The position numbers were made by a program, and so were the translations under genes. Below are positions 8,474 through 17,172 of a DNA stretch of 64,000 nucleotides, in pieces. Source of the stretch: Microcoleus vaginatus PCC 9802 (GTDB lineage Bacteria; Cyanobacteriota; Cyanobacteriia; Cyanobacteriales; Microcoleaceae); NCBI GenBank assembly GCA_022701275.1, contig CP031740.1, forward strand, positions 6,151,001 to 6,215,000. The letters are read 5' to 3'. Numbering within the stretch: the stretch's first letter is position 1; every line of letters begins with the position of its first letter. The notes below the pieces were generated by a model. It was not told where the DNA came from. It worked only from the letters and a program-made list of their open reading frames with translations, and made no database searches.

Positions 8474-9532
8474 CTAATTAGAAGCCGCCGCCACTTGGGT
8501 TCGCAACAAATTTTTTTCTACCAGCAACTCAGCTATCTGCACCGCATTTAAAGCCGCCCCTTTGCGAATTTGATCGCCCGACAGCCACATCTCCAACCCG
8601 CAGGGGTGAGAAATATCTTGGCGAATCCTGCCCACTAACACCTCATCCTTACCGCTGGCTTCTGCGGGCATCGGGAAATAATTAGCTTGCCAGTCTTCTA
8701 CCAGCTTAACCCCGCTTGCCTGCTTTAAGATTTCCCTGGCCTCGATCGCGCTAAAAGGCTCTGCAAACTCTAGATTAATCGCTTCCGAATGAGCACGCAG
8801 TACGGGAACCCGCACACAAGTTGCAGTAATTTTAATCTCGTCCGTACCAAATATCTTCCGAGTTTCGTTTACCATTTTCATCTCTTCTTCACAATACCCC
8901 AAATCGTTAATCGGGGTGTTGTGCGGAAACAAATTAAATGCTAAGGGGTAGGGAAATATATCTGTTTGGGGCGTTTCCCCCTGCAAAATTGCTCTTGCTT
9001 GAGCTTTCATTTCCTCCATTGCCCTCGCCCCCGCCCCGCTGGCCGACTGGTAAGTCGCTACAACGATGCGCTGTATGGGTCTAACTTTGTGAAGTGGCCA
9101 AACGGCAACTGCCATCAAAATAGTCGTGCAGTTGGGATTAGCAATTATACCTCGGTGAGCTGCTGCTGCTTGGGGATTGACTTCGGGAACCACTAGCGGT
9201 ACCGTCGCATCCATGCGGAAGGCGCTAGAATTGTCAATTACCACTGCCCCGGCTGCTACCGCTTGCGGAGCCCATAACTTAGAAGTAGAGCCCCCTGCAG
9301 AGGCGAGAACCAAATCTACATTATCAAAAGATCGCGCCGAAACTGCTTCGACCGGCAGCATCTCACCGCCAAAAGGCAAAGTTGTGCCTGCTGAACGTTC
9401 CGAAGCCAGCAGCTTCAAGTTAGAAATCGGAAAACTCCGGCTGTGCAATAGTTCTAGCAACTCGGCACCGACTGCGCCGGTAGCTCCTAAAATGGCAACT
9501 CGATAGGATTGAGACAAATTAGTTTCCTCCAC
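8474..9532 (-). CDS. asd: Aspartate-semialdehyde dehydrogenase
   Basis: NADPH-dependent reduction of aspartyl phosphate to aspartate semialdehyde, the branch-point metabolite for lysine and threonine. The 352-aa protein begins with the dinucleotide-binding GATGAVGAELL, has the catalytic Cys in NPNCTTILM and the substrate-binding QSASGAGARAMEE. Length matches bacterial Asd. The ATG at 9532 is preceded on the minus strand by a GGAGG-like sequence (the plus strand reads TTCCTCCA just beyond the start), a good ribosome-binding site. It is the promoter-proximal gene of an asd-dapA pair. Confidence 0.97.
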   Translation of the reverse strand: MEETNLSQSYRVAILGATGAVGAELLELLHSRSFPISNLKLLASERSAGTTLPFGGEMLPVEAVSARSFDNVDLVLASAGGSTSKLWAPQAVAAGAVVIDNSSAFRMDATVPLVVPEVNPQAAAAHRGIIANPNCTTILMAVAVWPLHKVRPIQRIVVATYQSASGAGARAMEEMKAQARAILQGETPQTDIFPYPLAFNLFPHNTPINDLGYCEEEMKMVNETRKIFGTDEIKITATCVRVPVLRAHSEAINLEFAEPFSAIEAREILKQASGVKLVEDWQANYFPMPAEASGKDEVLVGRIRQDISHPCGLEMWLSGDQIRKGAALNAVQIAELLVEKNLLRTQVAAASN

Positions 9533-10531
9533 AAATTAAAGTCTAAACGATCGAAATCAAAAATTTAAATAACTGCAATTCTCAATATCAAACTTAATTA
9601 ATGTTATGCGATATCAGGAGCATGAGAGGATAGCAATGGTGCAGTTAACGGAAACGGCCGATCGAACTTCCCGATTGCTCCGTGCGATCGTACCCAGTGC
9701 CAGTTTAGCATCTTTTGCCAATCGCCCACGCCCAATCCGCATCCGGTTAAGTTTTGCGATATATCTGCATTTTCGCAGGCGCATCCATTGACTTTGACGG
9801 GCGGCAGAGGCCGGCAAGATTGACATCACAGGGCGATATGTGCTATGGTGCATCGGCAATTAGTGGACTTAACCTCCACATTCCTAGCAGCAAAAGCTAG
9901 TATCCTCAAACCAAAACTATTTGGCAAGAGCCAAAAAAGTAGCCGGCAATGACTTACAGTCTCATCCGGTAAAGGTGTTGTAGTTGTGCCGTTCCGAGTC
10001 AAAGCGTACAAAATTAAAATGCAGGCAAAGTCAGATTTGTATGTATTTTATCAAGGAAATTGGGTCTAAAACCCTGTCCTTCTAGGACGGCTTTAATTTC
10101 TTAAATCCCTTCCTAAAAGTCAGGAACTTTCTAGTATACTACAGTAGTCAAGGTTAAACTCCTGCGCCATAGTGCATAAAAACAGTTAACGACACACTTT
10201 TAGGCGTAAACCGGGGGACAAAGAGTGGCGAAAACTCTATAAACAGCTAGGGGCTTAACACAGTTCCTTTAACCAGAGAAACAAACTATTTAGTCTTGTT
10301 AAGTAGGGTAGGGCATACCCGAACTCTAGGTAAATATCCTAGTACGCTTTTGGAGATAGACCCTCTGGGATGACTGCGAATCAGGCTCGTTAATTGGTAG
10401 GATTTCTACGGTTAAAAAGTTTGAGGATTGCCGAAAGGACGCAACATTTTAAGGTCAGTCGCTGAATTAAGAATCCCTGTCCTTTAGGTCAGGGAGTGTC
10501 AATACACTATTGTTAAATATCAAAAAAGCCG
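9533..10531. other. Long divergent intergenic region with a mobile-element relic
   Basis: About 1 kb between asd (minus) and tig (plus). Short minus-strand frames at 9614-9859 and 9826-10011 have no recognisable features and are not called. The right-hand 430 bases are a hairpin-ended element described separately. A short plus frame ending near 10069 reads FRVKAYKIK, which might be a decayed transposase start; that is a weak guess. Confidence 0.5.
10070..10498 (+). mobile_element. Hairpin-ended non-coding element, possibly IS200/IS605-derived
   Basis: The left end carries CCCTGTCCTTCTAGGACGG, a foldable palindrome. The right end carries CCCTGTCCTTTAGGTCAGGG, another hairpin. The two ends are also imperfect inverted copies of each other, including a TTAATT stretch inside each. 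The interior of about 400 bases is stop-rich in all frames. Subterminal hairpins of this kind are typical of IS200/IS605 ends, and the right end of such elements also forms the scaffold of TnpB guide RNAs. No transposase is present. A TnpB-like zinc-ribbon relic lies just past tig at 11956. Assignment to the family is inferred. Confidence 0.45.
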
Positions 10532-11947
10532 ATGAAAGTAACCCAGGAAAAACTTCCAGCTAGCCAAATTGGTCTGGAAATCGAAGTACCGTCAGAAAAG
10601 TCAAAACAAGCTTACGAGCAAGTAATTAAACAATTTGCTCGCGAGGTTAATATTCCTGGGTTCCGCAAAGGCAAAGTTCCCCGTCAAGTTTTGCTACAGC
10701 GCCTAGGCCAGACTCGTTTGAAGGCGACGGCTTTGGAAAATTTGATTAATGATTCCCTGCAAAAAGCCCTCGAACAAGAAAAAATTGCCGCAATTGGCAG
10801 TTTTGAACTTCGCACCGAGTTTGAAGAATTACTAGCTAAGTTCGATCCAGAACAGCCTCTGATTTTTTCGGCAAAGGTTGATGTACAACCCGAAGTGAAA
10901 ATGGGTCAGTACACAGGTTTGCAGCTTCAAGCAGAAGAAGCTAAGTATGATGAGGCTCAGGTAGATGAGGTATTGGCAAAATATCGATCGGACAAAGCTG
11001 CTTTAATCCCTGTAGAAGGTCGCTCGGCTCAGTTGGGAGACATGGCTTTGGTTGATTTCTCCGGTAGATTTGCGGAAGCACCTGAAGGCGAAACTCCCGC
11101 AGAAATTCCCGGCGGTCAAGCAGAAGATTTTCAAGTAGAATTGTCGGAAAATCAGTTTGTACCAGGCTTTATCCAAGGCATGATGGGGATGAATCCCGGA
11201 GAAACTAGAGAAGTTTCCGTGCAGTTCCCAGATGAGTATAGCAGTGAAGAACTAGCAGGCAAACCGGCAGTCTTTACGATTACCCTCAAAGAACTTAAGG
11301 AAAAAGAATTGCCGGAGTTGGACGACGACTTCGCCCAAGAAGTCAGCGAGTTTGAAACTTTAGCAGAACTGCGCGAGTCCCTAGAAACTCGGTTTAAAGC
11401 AGACCAAGAAAACAAGACATCAGCTAATAAGGAAAAAGCTATATCAGCAGCACTCGTGCAGCTAATAGAAGTGGAAATTCCCGAAACAATGGTCGATCGC
11501 GAAATCGATTATTTGTTGAATCAACAAGCCGTCCAATTGAAAAATTACGGCATAGATATCAACCAACTGTTTACGGAAGAAAATATGGGCCCGATGCGGG
11601 AACGCTCGCGCCCGGAAGCAATCGAGCGCCTCAAGCAGAATTTAGCTCTGGCAGAAGTAGCCAAGCTGGAATCCTTATCTGTTGAACCAGCAGAAGTAGC
11701 AGCAGAAGTAGCAAAAATCAGAAAGCAGTTTCCCAAAGGAGATTTTGACCCCCAAAGGTTGCAGGAATTTGTAGCAGAAGACTTGCTCAAACAAAAAACC
11801 CTGAAATGGTTGGAAGAAAAAGGGACAATCGAACTCCTACCTGAAGGCTCTCTGACTCCTGCAGCAGAAGAATCAGAAGAATCAGACGCTGAAGATTCAG
11901 CAGAAGCAGCCACGAGCGTTGAAGTGGAAGTCGTAGGCGAAGAATAG
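10532..11947 (+). CDS. tig: Trigger factor
   Basis: Ribosome-associated chaperone and peptidyl-prolyl isomerase for nascent chains, 471 aa. The ribosome-docking motif GFRKGKVPRQVL is near residue 45, the FKBP-like domain (GDMALVDFSGRF and VPGFIQGMMGMNPGETR) occupies roughly residues 160-250, and a helical C-terminal chaperone domain follows. The end is an acidic Glu/Ser-rich tail, longer than in E. coli but common in cyanobacteria. ATG at 10532 lies about 34 bases after the hairpin element, so the element may have displaced or now supplies the upstream region. clpP and clpX follow on the same strand, the usual tig-clpP-clpX order. Confidence 0.97.
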   Translation: MKVTQEKLPASQIGLEIEVPSEKSKQAYEQVIKQFAREVNIPGFRKGKVPRQVLLQRLGQTRLKATALENLINDSLQKALEQEKIAAIGSFELRTEFEELLAKFDPEQPLIFSAKVDVQPEVKMGQYTGLQLQAEEAKYDEAQVDEVLAKYRSDKAALIPVEGRSAQLGDMALVDFSGRFAEAPEGETPAEIPGGQAEDFQVELSENQFVPGFIQGMMGMNPGETREVSVQFPDEYSSEELAGKPAVFTITLKELKEKELPELDDDFAQEVSEFETLAELRESLETRFKADQENKTSANKEKAISAALVQLIEVEIPETMVDREIDYLLNQQAVQLKNYGIDINQLFTEENMGPMRERSRPEAIERLKQNLALAEVAKLESLSVEPAEVAAEVAKIRKQFPKGDFDPQRLQEFVAEDLLKQKTLKWLEEKGTIELLPEGSLTPAAEESEESDAEDSAEAATSVEVEVVGEE

Positions 11948-12294
11948 AACTTAATGTGTTCAAATGTCCTAATTGCGGGCATGAAATCAACCGTGATTTT
12001 AACGGCGCACCTGATCCTTAACTACAAGCTCCGGGTGCGCCTGATCCTTACTAAAAGCTCGGGGTGGCGACTAGAAGCAGCGATGATTTACAAGTAGGTC
12101 TTTTAACTCATTCACCCCGCGAGCCTGGCGAGTCACTCCAGCGTTGCGCCCAGCGCAGAAAGCAATTTCAAAACTCAAAACTCCCCATTCCCCCGATATC
12201 CGTTCAGAAGAGGCATAATAGTTAAAAGCTGGCGGCTTAATTTAAAGCTTTCATCAGCAGCAGCAAATTGTCTAGAATCCTTGACTGGTGTCTT
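11948..12294. other. tig-clpP intergenic region
   Basis: About 350 bases. It begins with the zinc-ribbon relic, followed by a short direct repeat (GTGCGCCTGATCCTTA-like words at about 12005-12020 and 12034-12050) that looks like further decay of the same insertion. No promoter or terminator could be fixed. Confidence 0.4.
11956..12021 (+). pseudogene. Relic of a TnpB-like C-terminal zinc ribbon
   Basis: Nine bases after the tig stop, in another frame, the sequence reads VFKCPNCGHEINRDFNGAPDP and then stops. CPxCG followed by NRDFNGA is the signature of the C-terminal zinc ribbon and catalytic Asp segment of IS200/IS605 and IS1341-type TnpB proteins. Only half of the four-Cys ribbon is left and there is no start or upstream domain. 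It is therefore a remnant, not a gene. Confidence 0.5.
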
Positions 12295-12984
12295 ATGGTT
12301 GTATCTCAATCTTCCAATTACCTAATTACAAGCTATAACGATTTTGATGTCAGTTCCAGCCCCAGCAATGTAGTGCCGATGGTACTAGAACAGTCGGGGA
12401 TGGGCGAGCGGGCCTTTGACATTTACTCGCGCTTGCTGCGGGAGCGAATTGTGTTTTTAGGAACTCCCGTAACCGACGAAGTTGCTGACTCGATAGTGGC
12501 TCAGCTATTGTATCTAGATGCCGAAGACCCAGAAAAAGATGTCCAAATGTACATTAATTCCCCCGGCGGCTCGGTGACGGCCGGCATGGCAATTTATGAC
12601 ACAATGCAGCAAATCCGCCCGGATGTGGTGACGATTTGTTACGGTTTGGCAGCGAGTATGGGCGCATTTCTGCTGACAGCAGGAGCCCACGGTAAGCGGA
12701 TGTCTCTTCCGAGTTCCCGGATTATGATCCACCAGCCACTCGGAGGCGCTCAAGGTCAAGCAGTTGATATTGAGATTCAAGCCAAAGAAATCCTTTATCA
12801 TAAGCGTAAGCTGAATCAACTGCTAGCGCACCACACAGGTCAACCACTCGACAAATTAGAGGCTGATACAGAGCGCGACTTTTTTATGTCAGCCGAGGAA
12901 GCCAAAAATTACGGTTTGGTCGATCGAGTTATCGCTAAAGAAAACCTTCCGGCGGCGGGAGAGAATGTCACTGCACTGAATTAA
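12295..12984 (+). CDS. clpP: ATP-dependent Clp protease proteolytic subunit
   Basis: Serine peptidase ring subunit that degrades proteins delivered by ClpX or ClpC. The catalytic Ser is in [12 protein letters not shown], the His in [12 protein letters not shown], and the Asp in the later family position. I place the start at ATG 12295, giving about 229 aa beginning [15 protein letters not shown] at 12268 in the same frame would add nine residues but has no supporting site. It sits nine bases before clpX, so the pair is cotranscribed. By gene order it corresponds to the clpP paralogue paired with clpX in cyanobacteria (clpP2 type); that numbering is inferred. Confidence 0.95.
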   Translation: MVVSQSSNYLITSYNDFDVSSSPSNVVPMVLEQSGMGERAFDIYSRLLRERIVFLGTPVTDEVADSIVAQLLYLDAEDPEKDVQMYINSPGGSVTAGMAIYDTMQQIRPDVVTICYGLAASMGAFLLTAGAHGKRMSLPSSRIMIHQPLGGAQGQAVDIEIQAKEILYHKRKLNQLLAHHTGQPLDKLEADTERDFFMSAEEAKNYGLVDRVIAKENLPAAGENVTALN

Positions 12985-12993
12985 GAGGCTGTT

Positions 12994-14337
12994 ATGTCTA
13001 AGTACGACTCCCATCTAAAATGTTCGTTTTGTGGCAAGTCTCAAGAGCAAGTACGCAAGTTGATCGCAGGGCCCGGGGTGTATATCTGCGACGAATGCGT
13101 AGACTTGTGCAATGAAATTTTAGATGAGGAGTTGTTTGATTCGAGTGCAGTGCCCGCAGCGACGGTGGCCCCGAAGCAGGAAACGACGCAAAAGCGCCGC
13201 GCTACCTCGGGCAAAAGTATGTTGATGAGCCAAATTCCGAAGCCGAGGGAAATTAAAAATTACCTCGACGAAAACGCGATTGGGCAAAATGAGGCGAAAA
13301 AGGTGCTCTCCGTGGCTGTTTACAACCACTACAAGCGCCTGAGCTTTATCCATGCCAAAAATAGCGGCAAGCACCCGCCGGAAGAAGTAGAACTACAAAA
13401 ATCGAATATTTTATTAATCGGGCCGACGGGCTGCGGAAAAACTCTGCTGGCTCAGACGTTGGCGGATATGCTGGACGTGCCGTTTGCGGTGGCTGACGCG
13501 ACGACGCTGACGGAAGCAGGCTATGTCGGGGAAGATGTGGAAAATATTTTGCTGCGGCTGCTGCAAGTGGCAGATATGGACGTGGAAGAGGCGCAGCGCG
13601 GAATTATTTATATTGATGAAATTGACAAAATTGCCCGCAAAAGCGAAAATCCTTCGATTACGCGGGATGTGTCGGGTGAAGGGGTGCAACAGGCGCTGCT
13701 GAAAATGCTTGAGGGGACGATCGCCAATGTACCTCCCCAAGGCGGCCGCAAGCATCCCTATCAAGACTGCATCCAAATTGATACCAGCAATATCATGTTT
13801 ATCTGCGGCGGCGCTTTTGTCGGTCTAGAAAAAGTGATAGAGCAGAGAACTGGCAAAAAGTCAATGGGTTTTATTCAGCCCGGAGAAGCTCAGCCGAAGG
13901 AAAAGCGGGCTGCTGATGTACTCAAGCAACTGGAACCGGATGATTTGGTGAAGTTTGGGATGATTCCTGAGTTTATTGGGCGGGTGCCGGTGGCGGCGGT
14001 GTTAGAGCCGCTAGACGAGGAAACGCTGATGGCGATTTTGACTGAACCGCGCAATGCTTTGGTTAAGCAGTATCAAAAGCTGCTCAAGATGGATAATGTG
14101 CAGTTGGACTTTAAGCCAGAGGCGATTCGGGCGATCGCCCAGGAAGCATACCGCCGCAAAACAGGAGCGCGGGCGCTGCGGGGAATTGTCGAAGAATTGA
14201 TGTTGGATGTGATGTACGAGTTGCCGTCGCGCAAGGATGTTGCCCGGTGTACGATTACTAAGGAAATGGTCGAGAAGCGATCGACGGCTGAGTTGTTGGT
14301 ACTTCCGTCTTCTTTACCTAAGCCAGAGTCAGCTTAA
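12994..14337 (+). CDS. clpX: ATP-dependent Clp protease ATP-binding subunit ClpX
   Basis: AAA+ unfoldase that recognises substrates and feeds them to ClpP. The 447-aa protein has an N-terminal four-Cys zinc-binding domain (CSFCGKSQ...CDECVDLC), Walker [13 protein letters not shown], Walker [12 protein letters not shown], and a sensor-2 arginine region in [15 protein letters not shown]. Length is normal for ClpX. ATG at 12994 follows an AAGAGG ribosome-binding site overlapping the clpP stop region. A hairpin with a T-run at 14440-14465 ends the operon. Confidence 0.98.
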   Translation: MSKYDSHLKCSFCGKSQEQVRKLIAGPGVYICDECVDLCNEILDEELFDSSAVPAATVAPKQETTQKRRATSGKSMLMSQIPKPREIKNYLDENAIGQNEAKKVLSVAVYNHYKRLSFIHAKNSGKHPPEEVELQKSNILLIGPTGCGKTLLAQTLADMLDVPFAVADATTLTEAGYVGEDVENILLRLLQVADMDVEEAQRGIIYIDEIDKIARKSENPSITRDVSGEGVQQALLKMLEGTIANVPPQGGRKHPYQDCIQIDTSNIMFICGGAFVGLEKVIEQRTGKKSMGFIQPGEAQPKEKRAADVLKQLEPDDLVKFGMIPEFIGRVPVAAVLEPLDEETLMAILTEPRNALVKQYQKLLKMDNVQLDFKPEAIRAIAQEAYRRKTGARALRGIVEELMLDVMYELPSRKDVARCTITKEMVEKRSTAELLVLPSSLPKPESA

Positions 14338-14439
14338 AAGTAGATATTCACAATCACTAGGTGACTCTAATTAAACCTAAAACTTTTAGGGTATTAAGAA
14401 ACCTGGAAGGGCGGGCACTCTTAGCACCGCCCCTACTAC

Positions 14440-14465
14440 AAAAACCGGGTTTCTCGGTTTTTTTT
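14440..14465 (+). terminator. Rho-independent terminator after clpX
   Basis: AAAAACCG (14440-14447) pairs with CGGTTTTT (14455-14462) around a 7-base loop and is followed by more T residues. Its sequence belongs to the AACCGGGTTTCT words that recur elsewhere in the window. Confidence 0.7.
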
Positions 14466-14504
14466 AGTGATCTATAGCAATCCTCGCATCATTTGTGATT
14501 TCTT

Positions 14505-14545
14505 ACTCCCCCCCCTTGGTAAGAGGAGGGTTGGGGTGGGGTAAA
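14505..14545. repeat. C/G-rich hairpin repeat
   Basis: CCCCCCCCTTGGTAAGAGG followed by GGGTTGGGGTGGGG is a degenerate copy of the C-run/G-run repeat that also lies inside dnaX (15453-15482), between the NTPase and TPR genes (26137-26292) and near 27830. Confidence 0.6.
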
Positions 14546-14576
14546 AAAGTTACGACTCCTGCAAGGATTGCTATAC

Positions 14577-15383
14577 TTACCAATCTATAAAATCATCCTC
14601 ACCTAACTCAGAAGATAACTCGGGAAAATCCGGTTCAGATTCCAATCTAAAAGTTTCCGACTCCCAAATCTCCAAGTCATCCGACAAATCGACTACTTCC
14701 CCGTCAAACATATCAGCCAATTGCCTAGCCGTATTCGCGACATATTGAGCGTCATCACGCACCGCTATAGCCTGAGCGTTAAAATCATTTTGAGAGTCTG
14801 TAGATCCGTTTGTGGGCGATCGCGATTCGGAAATTGTCGGCACATTAACGGCGGTATTTTCAGGCGCTGGCGGGTGTTTTTGTTCTTCTCCACCATTCCC
14901 CAAAAAATCATCTGTAATCTCAGAAGCCGCCGACTTCTGCACCTGTTGGCTGGCATCATCCGCAGGATGAGAATTCCTAGGATTTTCGCCAACACCTCCC
15001 TTAGAAGTAGGCAAATCCTTGGCGCGGGAACTATTAGTTTCAGCGGGATTTGTCAAGCCCACTTTTACTGTTACTCGACGGTTAAAAATTTGCAAAAAAG
15101 CTTCTTCAATATTAGCTACTTTGTCTTTAACCATATTGAGCAACGGCTGTGAACTAATCTTAACATGAGCAGTATTATTGTTAAAAATTACTAGCTGTCC
15201 ATGTTGGCGAAGCAGCGATTGAGTTCCATGCGGCCGCACGCGCTCAAGTACCTGTTCCCACACTCGATTTAAATCGATTTCATCGGCTGAATTAGCCTGT
15301 GAATAATTGGTTTGATTCGTTTCAGCGCTTGGTACAGGTGCGGTAATCGGTGCAGGAGGTGGGCTTTCTGTTCGATTAGCCAC
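14577..15383 (-). CDS. dnaX: DnaX C-terminal part (tau-like), in the -1 frame
   Basis: A 268-codon frame holding the C-terminal region of the cyanobacterial polymerase III tau subunit. A Pro-rich linker (ESPPPAPITAPVPSAE) is followed by a folded domain (NRVWEQVLERVRPHGTQSLLRQHG, KVGLTNPAE) and a long acidic tail ending LGEDDFIDW. The GTG at 15383 is only the first possible start. The frame is open further upstream, through the C/G-rich repeat, to about base 15505. It overlaps the upstream dnaX frame and has no ribosome-binding site of its own. It is best read as the second half of one dnaX gene reached by a -1 shift at 15452-15458, giving a protein of about 685 aa. Confidence 0.8.
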   Translation of the reverse strand: MANRTESPPPAPITAPVPSAETNQTNYSQANSADEIDLNRVWEQVLERVRPHGTQSLLRQHGQLVIFNNNTAHVKISSQPLLNMVKDKVANIEEAFLQIFNRRVTVKVGLTNPAETNSSRAKDLPTSKGGVGENPRNSHPADDASQQVQKSAASEITDDFLGNGGEEQKHPPAPENTAVNVPTISESRSPTNGSTDSQNDFNAQAIAVRDDAQYVANTARQLADMFDGEVVDLSDDLEIWESETFRLESEPDFPELSSELGEDDFIDW

Positions 15384-16633
15384 AGGCTGCGACTGAGGTG
15401 GATGATTTTGCGAATTGGAAACTGAAGATTGTTCAATATTAGATATCTGACTCCCCCCCTTAGCAAGGGGGGTTGGGGGGGGTGAATTTGTGATGGAGCA
15501 ATATTTTTAGCTGGTTCGGCTGTTGGTTGCTGCTGAGTTCTAATTGCGGAGGGCAGCAATCCCAACAGCGTTACTTCCAGCCACAAACGCGGCTGAGTAG
15601 TGTTTTTAATTTGCACTTCGTGGGTTTGCAAATGTTTCTGACTGGCCAAAATCAACTCGACCTCCCATTTGCGGGCAAAATCCCCCAGTTTTTCCCAAGT
15701 TGCAGATGTTAAAGCTACTAAATCTGACCGTTTTGGTGCAGCTTTGGCTATTAGCAAATCTCGGTAAAAGCTCGCGAGACTTTGCAGCACGATTAGCGGT
15801 TCCCGACCGCGATCCATGAGGTGGCGGGTCATGTCTATTAGTGCTGTAGCGTTATCTGTATCAATAGCTTGCAGCAAATCCATTAAGTCATTTTCGGGGA
15901 CTGCACCGACTAAATCCCAAACTTTTTCGACTGTTACTTCACCCTGAAATAAGCTTAGTTGGTCGAGCAAACTTTCGGCATCTCGCAGACCTCCTTGGGC
16001 GATTTGAGCAACCATTTGTACTGCATCGCTGGCAATATTGATGTTTTCTAATTTGGCAATTTTGTGCAAATGAGCAATCATTGCATCGAGGGGTATGCGG
16101 CGAAAGTCGAACTTTTGGCAACGAGAAATAATAGTTGGTAATACTCTTTGTGGGTCGGTCGTTGCGAGGACGAATACAACGCGATCGGGCGGCTCTTCTA
16201 ATGTTTTTAATAAGGCATTAAATGCCTGGGTACTGAGCATATGAACTTCGTCGATTACATATACTTTATAGCGGCATTGTACGGGGGAAAATTGAGCTCG
16301 TTCGATCAAATCCCGAATGTTATCTACTCCCGTGTTGCTGGCGGCGTCAATTTCGATGACATCTAGTGTGGAACCTCGGGCAATTTCTTGGCAAACGTTG
16401 CATTTGCCACAGGGTGTAGGGGTGGGGGCATCCGTAGAAATACAGTTGAGGGATTTGGCGAAAATTCTGGCACTAGAGGTTTTACCGGTGCCTCTGGGGC
16501 CGGTGAATAGATATGCTGGTGCTATGCGCTCTTGGAGGATGGCGCTGGTGAGGGTTTGGGCGATCGCCTCTTGACCGACTAATTCGGCAAATGTCTGAGG
16601 GCGATATTTGTGATGCAGGGGTTCGTAGGTCAC
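15269..16633 (-). CDS. dnaX: DNA polymerase III subunit gamma/tau, zero-frame part
   Basis: Clamp-loader ATPase of the replicative polymerase. Residues 1-370 hold the AAA+ module: Walker A GPRGTGKTS, the zinc-binding Cys cluster CGKCNVCQE, Walker B VYVIDEVHMLS, LLKTLEEPP and the SRC motif IISRCQKF. After residue 394 the frame leaves the conserved linker and runs 60 residues of unrelated basic sequence to a stop. The break lies in an invading repeat with runs of C8, C6 and G7. The zero-frame product would be a gamma-like short form of 454 aa; a -1 shift gives a tau-like long form. Whether this is programmed slippage, a mutation or a sequencing error cannot be decided here. Confidence 0.93.
   Translation of the reverse strand: MTYEPLHHKYRPQTFAELVGQEAIAQTLTSAILQERIAPAYLFTGPRGTGKTSSARIFAKSLNCISTDAPTPTPCGKCNVCQEIARGSTLDVIEIDAASNTGVDNIRDLIERAQFSPVQCRYKVYVIDEVHMLSTQAFNALLKTLEEPPDRVVFVLATTDPQRVLPTIISRCQKFDFRRIPLDAMIAHLHKIAKLENINIASDAVQMVAQIAQGGLRDAESLLDQLSLFQGEVTVEKVWDLVGAVPENDLMDLLQAIDTDNATALIDMTRHLMDRGREPLIVLQSLASFYRDLLIAKAAPKRSDLVALTSATWEKLGDFARKWEVELILASQKHLQTHEVQIKNTTQPRLWLEVTLLGLLPSAIRTQQQPTAEPAKNIAPSQIHPPQPPLLRGGVRYLILNNLQFPIRKIIHLSRSLWLIEQKAHLLHRLPHLYQALKRIKPIIHRLIQPMKSI
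15452..15458 (-). other. Candidate -1 slippery heptamer in dnaX
   Basis: On the minus strand the zero-frame codons GGG (15457-15455) and GGA (15454-15452) are preceded by G, forming G GGG GGA, an X XXY YYZ heptamer. Slipping by -1 makes the next codon AGT and enters the frame of the C-terminal half directly. The C8 (15475-15482) and C6 runs just upstream on the mRNA are alternative slip sites. I see no strong downstream stem-loop. Confidence 0.5.
15453..15482. repeat. C/G-run repeat inserted in the dnaX linker
   Basis: On the plus strand C7, TTAGCAA, G6, TT, G8 make a hairpin-forming repeat. The -1 frame translation across it is SPPPPTPLAKGGS, a peptide such repeats commonly encode when they invade coding sequence. 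Confidence 0.7.
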
Positions 16634-17172
16634 GATCGAATATTGGTGGTATTAGCTGTAATCTTAGCTAAGGAGACGTTGTTCGATCGCAAAGAGAGCT
16701 CGACTTTCACAGCACGCCACCCGGTGGGCTTGCACGGCGGGAGCGAGCCAACAGTAGGATATTAGCACCCTCCCAACGTCCGCCCCTCGAGCGTCCCGGC
16801 GATCGGCTGTTCTCCTTGATGTTTTCGGCTGCTGGCTCCCAGAGTTACTATTAATGTATGTGTATTTCTTTTTATTTTGCTAGAAACGGAGACCGCCGAA
16901 CAAACATTTTTTTAGCTATATTGGTATAATATATTACAGACAATTCACCATTTCTATTTGGCAGTGCCAGGGCGGGATTTTCCGATATTGCGGAAACCGG
17001 CTTGCAGTTAAAGATAAAGTATTAATTAGAGGGTGCGTGCTCCAGTTGCAGAAATCCAGTTGTACCAAGATGATGGTGCAATGATGTCAATGTTGGTTGA
17101 TCCAGTTGCACTACCAGCTCTACTCTGGAGTCCTGTATAAATCTAGCGTCAAATTTTACCCTTTAAAAGCCC
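16634..17172. other. Divergent intergenic region, no gene seen
   Basis: About 540 bases between dnaX (minus) and the membrane protein (plus). A TATAAT-like box occurs near 16924 in an AT-rich stretch but lacks a clear -35. GC-rich imperfect palindromes occur near 16715-16745. No RNA gene recognised. Confidence 0.4.

Noticed and set aside
13120-13776. Antisense frames within clpX
   Set aside because: Shadow composition with no domain; clpX is unambiguous.
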